A stretch of DNA of 64,000 nt from Rhizodiscina lignyota (lineage: Eukaryota; Ascomycota; Dothideomycetes; Aulographales; Rhizodiscinaceae): contig ML978121.1 of the NCBI GenBank assembly GCA_010015805.1, forward strand, positions 2,294,001-2,358,000. Reading direction: 5' to 3'. The stretch's first letter is position 1. Each line of letters opens with the position of its first letter. Positions 19,712 to 29,242 of this stretch are shown here, in pieces. The notes under the pieces were generated by a model. That model did not search any database. It saw nothing but the letters and a program-made list of their open reading frames with translations, and was not told where the DNA came from. The position numbers were made by a program, and so were the translations under genes.

Positions 19712-20970
19712 ATGACCGAAATCACACATCCCACTATCAAAGGTCAGTCCAAAAGCACCGTGCGCTCGAGGTTGGGCGTCATTCTCCATCACTTCACTGT
19801 CATATGTTCCAACGTGTAACAAGAGTCTCAATTCTAAGAAGAACGCATCTTCCATCCCATCTGCCCATTTCCATTTGCAATTCTTAGTCGACTTCTATCC
19901 TCCGAGCCCAACGACTGGTATTCAATTTTCCTTCCGTTAACATTTCCTCAGATGGCTGGTTCCGCGAGATATCCGACATGTGGCCAGGCCAAGCCATGAC
20001 TCTCAAAGTGAATCAAGTCCTGCACCACGAAAAGTCCAAGTACCAAGACGTCCTGATTTTCGAATCCTCCGACTACGGCACCGTCTTGGTCCTCGACAAC
20101 GTGATCCAATGCACCGAGCGCGACGAGTTCTCCTACCAGGAGATGATCACTCACCTGGCCATGAACGTGCATCCTGATCCGAAAAAGGTGCTCGTCATCG
20201 GTGGTGGCGACGGCGGCGTGCTGCGTGAGGTCGTCAAGCATCCATCCGTCGAGTCGGCGATCTTGTGCGACATTGATGAGGCGGTGATCAGATTGAGCAA
20301 GAAGTATCTGCCCGGCATGGCAGTGGGCTTCCAGCATCCGGCGGTGACGACGTTCATAGGAGACGGGTTCAAGTTCCTCGCGGAGAAGAAGAACGAGTTT
20401 GATGTCATCATCACGGACTCTAGCGATCCTGAGGGACCTGCGGAGAGCCTGTTCCAGAAGCCATATTTTGAGCTGCTGTACTCGGCGCTCAAAGATGGTG
20501 GTGTCATCACCACGCAAGGTTGTAAGCCCCCTCCTTCCCTTGCCTCACTAACAGTGCGCTTTTTCGCAGCGGAGCTGGTGATGTTGTGGAAGCTTCGAGG
20601 GGTTGAATTGGGCTGCCTTGCGTTTGATATATTCTTCTTGTTTCATCCGCAATCGTTTTAATCACTCGAGCTCAAGCTTACGTATGGCGTAGCTGAAAAC
20701 CAATGGCTTCATCTCTCGCTCATCACGAACCTCAAGAAGGCCTGCAAAGAAGTCTTCCCGGTCGCCGAGTATGCGTACACTACGATCCCGACGTATCCTT
20801 CTGGTCAGATAGGCTTCATGGTCTGCTGCAAGGACCCCGATCGCGACGTGACGAAGCCACTCAGGAGCGTCAGTCCGGAGGAAGAAGAGAAGCTGTACAA
20901 ATACTACAGCAAGGAGATCCATGAGGCAGCATTTGTCCTTCCAACCTTTGCACGAAAGGCGTTGAGATGA
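19712..20970 (+). CDS. SPE3: Spermidine synthase
   Basis: Transfers aminopropyl from decarboxylated S-adenosylmethionine to putrescine in the cytosol. The 292-residue product comes from exons 19712-19742, 19952-20521 and 20693-20970. Family landmarks are [15 protein letters not shown] at the N-terminus, [19 protein letters not shown], the nucleotide-binding [15 protein letters not shown], the catalytic [18 protein letters not shown], and [20 protein letters not shown] after intron 2. Residues through the C-terminal [20 protein letters not shown] match yeast Spe3 closely. Intron 1 is 209 nt and intron 2 is 171 nt, both longer than their neighbours. The intron 2 donor can be read as T|GTAAGC (Gly-Ser-Glu) or G|GTTGTA (Ala-Glu). 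An internal acceptor at 20569 would give a truncated form. Confidence 0.96.
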
Positions 20971-21432
20971 TGCACTAATGGGGATGGGACTGGTGGCGGC
21001 GTTCGGTGCGACGAAGTAATGACCTTTGCCTTTGCGGTACTCGGATCAAGGATGGCTGGTGTCGATGATGGTTTCTCTTTTGCTAGATCATGAAACGACT
21101 TCTCGATTAGGTAGTTACTACGGGGAATCTGCTAGCCAAACAACATAGAAAGGAAAATGTAAAGGGGGAATACAATGAAGTTTTCAAAAACCACTGCTCG
21201 CCCTCCACCTGGTGTATCAACATAAGAAAGTTTGTAGTTAAAGGTGATGACCAGCATTGTGTGAGAGAAGTATCCGTTTCGGCCACGCCCTGGGAATCAC
21301 AGCCGCTTTCAACGATCCAAATAAGCCACTTTTGGACCCAATACGCCAGATGTAGTGGGTTGCATCGCTCTGCCCCTTTACTCAACCCACAACTTAATCT
21401 CCCCATACCCCCAACTATGCACTCCTTGACAT
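20971..21432. other. Convergent intergenic region
   Basis: 462 bp between the stops of spermidine synthase (+) and the septin (-). Only 3' flanking sequence is seen. Confidence 0.5.
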
Positions 21433-22978
21433 CTACTCTTCAGGCACACCCTCGTCGCTCAGGGCGTTGCTCTGCTCACGGTGCATCCGTGCCTCGATCT
21501 CCTTAAGCTGTGATTCGCGTGCCAACAGCTCCTGTCTCTTCTCGTTGATCTCGCGTTGTACCTTGACCTCAATCTCACGGAGTTTCTCCTCCTCACGGCG
21601 CAGTTGCTCTTCCTTGAGACGGACAGATTGCGAGGCAAGGTCTTCGGGGTTCATGGAGGAATCACTAGTAACCCTGTGTTAGCAAATAAAATCAAGATCC
21701 TGCAAAAGCTGGCCAGGAGAACATACGCAGCAGCACCACCTTCGACGCTCTTGCTAAGCTTCTCCGTTCGGTAGTTCTCGTAAAGAAAGTCGTGGGTGAT
21801 CTCCTTCAGGTCCGCCAGATGTGAGTGCAGCAGAGCGCTCCTGACAGCCAGGAAATCACTGTGTCTCGGGTTGTCCACCTCTACCACACCCCACGGGTAC
21901 TGCCTTGCCCTAACTCGACGGCCACCAATCTCGACAACATCTTCAGATCCGACAATTGCAAATGGCATCAGGCCACGCAGCTCAGCGTTCTCCTCCACAG
22001 TGTCCTCGTCATCCTCCTCGATGTCGTACGGGAAGTTGTAGACTGGGATACGGTAGTGCTCGATATCCTCCATGACAAGCTTCTTCGACTCGGCGAGCTC
22101 AGCAGGTGTGAGGGAGTCGGCCTTGCCGATAACCGGGATAACGTTGACGCGGGGAGAGAGGCGCTTCATGAGCTCAATGTCAAGCTCGCGGAGGCTGCGA
22201 ATTTAAGTTAGAGACAAGCAAGCCTTCGATAGAGCCAGGTGAACAAGAGATGCTTACCCATGGCCGGTGGGCGTAATGAAGTAGAGAAGAACGTGTACAC
22301 GGTTGTCACGGAAGCGAGGGTTACGCTTGATACGTGACTCCTCGGCAAGGATGTCATCATATTGTCGCTCGAGGTAACCGACGATTTCTGAGAAACTGTT
22401 GTAACTGTTAGCTGGGAACTCTGGCTGCTGTGCTTTTGTGGCGGTGGTACCTGGCCTCGTTGTCTATCTGATCACCAAAACCGGGAGTGTCGACGATTGT
22501 GAGAGAGATACGCGTGCCTTCTTCATCTAATTCGAGCTCTGTCTTTTCTTTAGCATGATCGACCTTGTTGCGCTTCTGTTAACCTGGTAGCGAGCACATA
22601 CCGACTGTGATGGGCTTGATCTTGACACCCTCTTCGACGTGCGCAACAGTTGGGTCATCTGAGTCCTTGTGCTGGAGAACTTTCTTGCCGCAGAGGGTAT
22701 TCACAAAGGTAGTACGACCTGAATCGCAAAATTGAGTTAGCGTGTGAAGTCCACGTCAGGGTCTGAGTAGAGATTGTACCAGTGCCAGACGCGCCGCACA
22801 CCATGAGACAGAACTGGATACCCTTCTTGACATTCTTCTTCCGGCGGATCTTGATCTATAAACGGCCAAAGTCAGCAAAAGTCGCGTGGATCGCATGTGC
22901 GTCGCAGCTGCGCGGGAGAAGTGAGGGTGGAAGAGCGTTTCGCGGGATACGTACGGCGTTCATGGAGGGCGAAGACAT
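21433..22978 (-). CDS. CDC11: Septin, Cdc11/AspA-like
   Basis: A GTP-binding filament protein of the septin ring and hyphal cortex. The start is followed by IKIRRKKNVKKGIQFCLMVC, then the G1 loop GASGTGRTTF, completed across an intron. The Arg in place of the usual Lys is typical of the Cdc11 group. G3 is DTPGFGD, G4 is GKAD, and the septin unique element follows. The last exon (21664-21433) encodes a C-terminal coiled coil (RLKEEQLRREEEKLREIEVK). Several 50-70 nt introns join in phase. ATG 22978 (MSSPSMNA) is the conservative start. The frame is open upstream (AGISQLDRV precedes it), so an extra 5' exon or a start at 23047 is likely. Confidence 0.9.
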
Positions 22979-23472
22979 AACGCGGTCCAATTGCGAAATT
23001 CCTGCGCGTGCTGAAAGCGTTTTGAGGGAAGGAGGAGGGTAAGTCAAGAGTGTTTCGTGAGGAGGCAGAAATTAAGATTCGGATCGTCGTCGTTACAGGA
23101 GTTGTCACTTCTCCAGAAAAGGGGAAGGCCAAGCCAAGTCAAGGGCCTGCAGAGCCAACAACGCAGTGTCCGTGCGCATCCAACGGAAGGACCCGAGGAT
23201 GCACCTCCCTCCCCTCATTCGCTGCAGCTCATTACCACCAAAGCTTCCATGTATTTTGCTCTCACGACAATTCAGAGCACCGTGGACGGCTGAATCGGAG
23301 CTCCAAAGAGCGCTGGATCTCTGTGCAGAGGCTCAGCATGGCGGACGCAGCAGCTGTGCGAGGTACAACGCGTCACATGCGCTGACCGGGCCATTGCCTA
23401 TCCACCATACACGACTCTTCCATTTGCGCCGCAACGTTCCTAGATCATCTATACTTACAATACCTAGAAGAC
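22979..23472. other. Divergent intergenic region, septin / PROPPIN
   Basis: About 490 bp shared by two diverging genes. The first 70 bp probably contain septin 5' coding sequence (see the septin entry). No motif stands out in the rest. Confidence 0.45.
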
Positions 23473-24810
23473 ATGGAGACGAGGCGTCCTATATTGGACG
23501 CCATCGGTCCTGCCGTTCTGAACGTATCCTTCAGTAGTGACAATACGTGCTTTGCGGTTGCCATCGAGGATGGCTTCAAGATATACACCTCCGCAGACTG
23601 CGAACTGCGAGATGGGCGGGATACCGAGGACGGCGTCGCCATTGCAGAAATGCTTGGTACGACACGATATCTTGCTCTAGTGGGCGGTGGCCGACAACCA
23701 AAGTTCCCTACAAACAAGGTACCTTAGATGCGCTCCATAGTTGTCTGTGCCATAGCCGAAGCTGAGGTTGACTCTGTGACGTAGGTCATCATCTGGTGTC
23801 AACGGACCCAACGTCCTCTCCAAACTCTGTCCTTCTCTGTCCCTGTCATCCGCGTCCATGTCAACAAATCGCATTACCTCGTGGCTCTGCAAGACTCCAT
23901 AAACCTTTACGCGAATCCTCAAAACGGTGCAGTAGCCCCTGCTAAGCTATCGTACCACCACACTACATCAAACCCATACGGCCTCTGTTGCCTTGGCCAG
24001 AAGTTCACGACATTCTTAGGCCAGCGACCAGGCCAGGTATGGGTGGTGGAGCTTCCCTCGCAAGGCAGAAAGGGAGACATCGGCATCATCCCTGCTCACA
24101 CGAGCTCTCTGCGAGCACTGGCGATGAGCAAAGATGAAGAGTACATTGCCACGGCCAGCGAGAAAGGCACTATAATACGGGTATTCAGTACATCCACGTC
24201 TGCAAAAATCGCTGAGTTTCGACGCGGTATTGATCCTGCAATCGTCTATGGTCTCGCCTTTTCTCCTGGCAATGGTCGACTCGCTGCTACTTCGGACAAA
24301 GGCACCCTGCATATCTTTGAGCTGCAATCAGTTAGTAAAGCACCAACTACAGCTTCAAAGTCCAGCGCTGCATCCACCATTTCTGGCCGGTCTTCTTCTA
24401 GTAGTCCTCCAAGCAATGGTGACGACTGGGAAACCGTATCAAGCGGCGGTCCACCAGAACCAAAATGGGGCGCCCTAGCATCAGTCCCAATAGCGCCTCG
24501 CATCTTCCGCGACACTTACTCCTCCGCATCATGTCCCTTCGAACTCGGTGACGAACCAGATAGATGGCAAGCTGGACGTATTGGATCCATGTCAACCATG
24601 TCTCCCAGAGACGGGAAATGGAACGTTGAGGTGCCAGGTTGGCCAGGAGGGAGGCCGCCGAAGGGCATTGTGGGCTGGCTGAGTGAGGAAGAGCTTGTTG
24701 TGATTGGGGCAGGGCAGAGCAGTCTGTGGCAGAGCTTCATTGTTCAGAAGAATAGCGAGGGGAAGTTGGTTTGTGGTAGGAGGGGATGGAAGAAGATCAA
24801 TGACCACTAG
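23473..24810 (+). CDS. HSV2: PROPPIN beta-propeller protein, HSV2-like (Atg18/WIPI family)
   Basis: A 423-residue seven-bladed propeller that binds PI3P and PI(3,5)P2 on endosomes, vacuole and autophagic membranes. Exons are 23473-23718 and 23785-24810. The lipid-binding signature EFRRGIDPA near residue 255 has the F-R-R-G motif with both Arg residues. WD-like blades are seen before it (SLRALAMSKDEEYIATASEK) and after it (GLAFSPGNGRLAATSDKGT). A Ser-rich insert of about 45 residues near 290 fits the long loop of blade 6. The family has three fungal branches; the compact form without the long Atg18 tail suggests Hsv2, but Atg21 is possible. Confidence 0.88.
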
Positions 24811-26240
24811 AGATGTTCTGTACAATATGCATCTGGAGGAGTCAAGGCGCAGACCCTGCCACAGGATCCATGTCTCGCATGAGTAGTTTTATGCACATTC
24901 TTATGGATTTGTGATCCTCGAGCGTTTCTCAAAGAGCTTTCTCTTATTAGCACAATCTAAAAGACGATTCAGCCATACATCTCCAACGATTCCATTCGTG
25001 AGAGCGGTCTTTTTGCTTCAATAAAGATCATTTTCAACAATCTCAGACCGACACCCGACCGACACCCCAACCTCCTCGACTTTCAATCCCACCCCCAGGA
25101 TTACTGCCCCCGGGAAAGGCATAAGCGAAAATGTTAAGTATGATTCATCATCGTTGCTGGCACGCGCTACGCCAGCGGTGTTTTATGATGATGACCTTCA
25201 CCTTGTAACGGTGCAGGCGTACACATGCTAAGACGGTTCGTCTTAGGTCCATTACTCGAGACACACTTCTCCACACGATCATGGGCTCCAGTGTAAAATA
25301 TGGATATGCGAGAATCAAGTGACCGACTAGCTAGAAACTTCTTATAATGCTTACCGCTACGGCTAACCACACATGATTTTCCACCCCTTCTTGATTGAGA
25401 TATCCTGCTACAAAATTGGAGAAGGATCATTTACATGAATACAGATGACTATCCCACGTATCTCACCCCAAACGTTGGTTGAGCGCGGTGCTGATTTCAT
25501 CTGCCATCCCGTGTTGTTTCGTATTTTCTTTCACTTTTTTGCATTACTCAAATCACTTATTTATATGGCAATATTCCTTTTAATGGCTTTGCCCTGTTGA
25601 GTCGCCTCGGCCAACTACGAAGCTGTTGCCTAGCGCCTGGCCCAGAGCACCTGTCGTCCGAGTCTCGTGGTCCCGCCGCGAAAGAGTTTATAGTGGTTTA
25701 TCAACTAAAAGTAATCCAGCACCGACCGCACTTCATAAATACGACAGCGCCCAGATGGCTTTTTTCCTTTTTCCTTTTTCCTTTTTTGCAAAGCAGCCAC
25801 GAACGACGCCGACTACCGGAACTGGTTCTTCTAGTCAGGCTGGTACGTGAAGGCCACGGGACCTTCCCAACGATCATCGGGCTTCTGTGGACTATCAAGG
25901 TGCGATCCTCACCATGATGTGGTGGTAAACCGCACTGCCGGTTTGTTGTAATAATCATCCCCTTGCCATAACGATGCGGATGTGGAAACCAAGGGCACGA
26001 ACACCGATGACCCGAACTTGGAGAGCAAGAAGTTCCCTAGCTCTTTCTGAATGTCCCGGCAGTAGATTGTAAGCAAACAACAATTTATACCGCAATATGT
26101 CTCGCGCTTCTATGGCTACCTAGGACTCGTGGCTCCGATGATGATAGACCATGCTAACAGGCGAATCGTTGAACGAGGATTCCATTTTGCGAATTGAGAG
26201 GACTTTATACACCTACAGATTTACAGATAATTATACATAC
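24811..26240. other. Convergent intergenic region
   Basis: About 1.4 kb between the stops of the PROPPIN (+) and the COQ11-like gene (-). It holds a short CTTTTTC repeat (25759-25788) and no convincing gene. Reading frames at 25167-25430 and 25597-25917 lack family features. Confidence 0.45.
25759..25788 (+). repeat. Short pyrimidine repeat (TTTTTCC, four copies)
   Basis: Four adjoining T5-6CC units form a 30-bp pure pyrimidine tract in the convergent intergenic region. Simple-sequence drift explains it. Confidence 0.7.
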
Positions 26241-27232
26241 CTAGAGCATGCCTCTTCTCCAGGCCTTAGTCGCCAGTGCCTCAATTTTTGGCACTTCCAC
26301 AACTCCTTTGATAGTATGATCGCCTACTGCTTCAATTATTGCTTCCGCCACTACATCGGCCTTCAGCGGCTTCACACCTCCAGCGCCCATGAATCCGCTC
26401 AATACTCCTCCAGTGAGGCCATTGAACATCGAGCCCACGGTCGTGGCAGCCGCAAGGCCCAGTGTGATCGTTCTGCTGGAGTCGTACATCATGCCCGGCC
26501 TGATGAATATCGATCGCATGTCTGGGAATGATTTCGATATCGTCGACTCGGCAGCGCGTTTGGTATTGATGTAGCGTGCTGGTAGAATCGGCGCTCCGCC
26601 TGCAGCTGAGATGTAAACGAAGGAAGACACCTTCTGCGCATTACTCTCTCGGGCGAGCAAGATGGCAGAGTCCCGATTCATGAGCTCGTATGTTATCTGT
26701 CCATCCTTCTCCTGCGGTTCTAAGTCTTCTCCTTCTTTCCGCTCCAATGGGTTCTGACTCCCCATTTTCGTGGCGGAGAATGCTCGCTGAAGACCTCTGA
26801 TGGGGCTTTCACGACCAGATATTACCCTTTTGTAATCCGCTTCAAGAAGTATGCCCATAGAATGAACTACAGCATCTGCACCGGAAAGGAAGGGATCGTA
26901 GGTGGAAGGCTTTAGGATATCGGCTCGTTCCCACTGAACGGATTTCGACCATGAAGGTGGTGTCGATGAAGCAGTGACATATTGCCATTGAGGCTCACCA
27001 GAGCGACTACGTGTCTCTCAGCAATCGTTTTGGTCATGAAGATAAACTTTGAAGTCGTACCTGACCGCAGTGACGTCCCAGTTTCTGGCAACAGCTGCTT
27101 TGCAAACGCGACTACCTGAGGAAAGCGTAATTCCGTGAGAATGAGACCATCAAACGCGCGCATATCAGAGCACATACCTAGAAACCCACTTCCTCCACAA
27201 ACAACAATCTTCTTCTTCACCGCAGCCGCCAT
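26241..27232 (-). CDS. COQ11: NAD(P)-binding Rossmann protein, COQ11-like
   Basis: A 291-residue atypical short-chain dehydrogenase resembling yeast Coq11 (YLR290C) and mammalian NDUFA9-type proteins. Coq11 works with the mitochondrial CoQ synthome. Exons are 27232-27178, 27115-27061 and 27006-26241. The dinucleotide motif KIVVCGGSGFLGSRVC spans the first intron, followed by AVARNWDVTAVSRSG. Later blocks are SWSKSVQWERADILKPSTY, GADAVVHSMGILLE and SFVYISAAGGAP. The position of the usual Y-x-x-x-K reads RYINTKRAAE. The C-terminus has a Gly/Ala-rich hydrophobic segment (TLGLAAATTVGSMFNGLTGG). Its start is only 91 bp from the divergent YEATS gene. Confidence 0.85.
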
Positions 27233-27323
27233 TATTGCTGCAACCGAAGCTCCATCAGCTCGGTGAACTTTTCTCGAATCGTTGACATCAGGACACTCGG
27301 AAAGAGCCGATAGGGCTGCAGGG

Positions 27324-28544
27324 ATGGCAAGCCACGACGATCAGGTTCGTTGGTTCAAGTTTAATGCGCTCAACCTGGAAAACGTCCCCGACCACGCGCT
27401 TTCGGTGCCAGCCATCGACGATCCAGACGAAGAACTCTTATATTTCGGTCCAGGTCCTGTGGATGCGATTCGCAAGCAGCTTCCAGTCGACAATTCTGCA
27501 AACGATTCTGATCAACAGGCGGCTAACGTTGCGCCTTCTCAACTTCTTCAGGGAGCTCCACAACCAGAGCACGTCTCGCACGCGGTACTTCCATCAGCAC
27601 GACTTTCGCACCTAGAACTCTACCCAGCACCGCCAGTCTGGTACGACGACGCACCCATATCACCGGCACCAGACCCAGCCAGGAAGAAACAGCGTACTAA
27701 GAAGTCGGGTGCCTCAAAGGCCGCCATGAGCACTCCTCAAAAGCGTCGCGTTAAGGGCAAGCGAATCTCTCGCCGCTTCATCGTCGGGAACGAGGCCTGG
27801 CCTGTCAGCGATGCCGACCGCGCAAAGAATCCAGGCATTCCTGAAAATTATAAGATCAAGTGGCGCCTGTACCTGCGCAATGTCGAAGGCGGACCGGACC
27901 TCAGCACGTGGCTGGACAGAGTCACCTTCAAGATCCACGATGACTTCAAGCCCAACAACAACCGCATGATCGAGAATCCGCCCTTCGAGTTCATTGAGTT
28001 CGGCTTCGGTGGTTTCTTCATCGATGTGCGCTTGCACTTCAAGACAGTGGTGGGGGAGCGTCCGGTTTGGCGCCACCAGGTACACTTCCTGCAGCTTGAG
28101 CCGTATGGCAATGAGGAACAGAGGGCCGCGCAAGTTGCGAATGGCAATCACGTCATCAGCGAAACGCTTGAGGTCATCGAGTTCAACGAGCCATACGCGG
28201 AGCTATGGGATGCCCTCACATCGGAGAACCAATGGGACTACCTTGAGCAACAGAAGGCAGCGGCGCAGCGCGGAAGAGGCAAAGGCAAGGGACAGGCAGC
28301 GTACAAACTCCCGCCGGGACAAGTGGCGAAAGATGAGTTGGGCAACGAGAGAACGGTGGAGTTGAAGGAGAAGGGCACACACAAGGATCCATACAGCAAG
28401 GCGATGGAGAAGGAGATGCTGGATCTGATCAAGCGTGCATCGGACGAGGTGGACAAGGAGATGGCAGAGGTGAACAAGAAGCGCGAGAATGTGGAGAGGC
28501 AGCTTGCGGAGCTGAAGGCGAGTGGTGATCTGAAGAAGAAATGA
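27324..28544 (+). CDS. YEATS-domain protein (Yaf9/AF9-like), divergent pocket
   Basis: A 406-residue single-exon protein. Residues about 140-270 form a YEATS domain: KRVKGKRISRRFIVGNEAW opens it as in Yaf9 (RVKG-x-x-I-x-R-x-I-x-G-N), and WLDRVTFKIHDDF and NPPFEFIEFGFGGFFID follow. A C-terminal coiled coil (EMLDLIKRASDEVDKEM) matches Yaf9, which serves NuA4 and SWR1. Two reader features differ. The conserved G-W-G in the acyl-lysine pocket is G-F-G-G here, and the H-T-H-Q-W region is YKIKW, without His. Residues 1-134 are an acidic and proline-rich extension absent from the 226-residue yeast protein. An internal ATG at 27726 would give a Yaf9-sized product. Upstream codons from 27282 have no ATG, so 27324 is the first. 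Confidence 0.85.
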   Translation: MASHDDQVRWFKFNALNLENVPDHALSVPAIDDPDEELLYFGPGPVDAIRKQLPVDNSANDSDQQAANVAPSQLLQGAPQPEHVSHAVLPSARLSHLELYPAPPVWYDDAPISPAPDPARKKQRTKKSGASKAAMSTPQKRRVKGKRISRRFIVGNEAWPVSDADRAKNPGIPENYKIKWRLYLRNVEGGPDLSTWLDRVTFKIHDDFKPNNNRMIENPPFEFIEFGFGGFFIDVRLHFKTVVGERPVWRHQVHFLQLEPYGNEEQRAAQVANGNHVISETLEVIEFNEPYAELWDALTSENQWDYLEQQKAAAQRGRGKGKGQAAYKLPPGQVAKDELGNERTVELKEKGTHKDPYSKAMEKEMLDLIKRASDEVDKEMAEVNKKRENVERQLAELKASGDLKKK

Positions 28545-29242
28545 GCTGTTGCACAAGGTCACTTTGGGTAGACCAGTTTGGGCAATGGGTCGCCTGAAGA
28601 AGGCATGAGACTCTGACGGCCCTATCTCGATTTGTCGGGATTTTGTTTTATTGCATAGCGTAAGGATGGGAAATACCAGGAAGGCATACGACGTGTGGGT
28701 ACATGTCGCTGTGAAAATAAAGGTTCGGCTCAAATACTCTTGTTGCTGTTCACCAGTGTGCTCTATCCCACTGCCCTGTTAATCTTAGCAAGGTCGACAA
28801 ATCACAAAGTCAGTCGAAATGCTTCTCAGTTTACATTCAGGAATAACGTAAGATTCGCTGATCTCATACCAGTTCCCCTTCTATTCTGGTAGGAGCGTCT
28901 CCAGTAGACTCTGCTCTTAACGGTGATGGAGTGTTTCGCGTTGCAATTCCGGTCCACGCTCCTTCCCAATGCCGACGTCGCGACTGCCATTTCTATCCTC
29001 GACCGCTTCTCTGGTTGTATTCTTCATTTCGCACTCACCCGTCCTTTCTTCCATCATGCCGCAACATGGTTGATTGGCTTCCTTAGCAGACCATGCAGCG
29101 TCCTTTCTTGCATGAAAAGGCGCACCAGTGTCATCAGCAAGTTCGTCCCGTTAACATGATATTCTCATCCCCAAGTTCTCCTTTGTGATCACGGAGGACT
29201 ATCATCAAACAGTCTCGAAGCGAATGATAGAACCGTTGAGCT
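28545..29242. other. Intergenic, promoter of large disordered protein
   Basis: 698 bp between tandem genes. The sequence is pyrimidine-rich from 28960 to 29060. No additional gene or clear TATA is seen. Confidence 0.45.

Noticed and set aside
27714-28733. Long antisense frames across the YEATS gene
   Set aside because: They are shadows of the strongly biased coding strand; the plus strand carries the clear YEATS domain.
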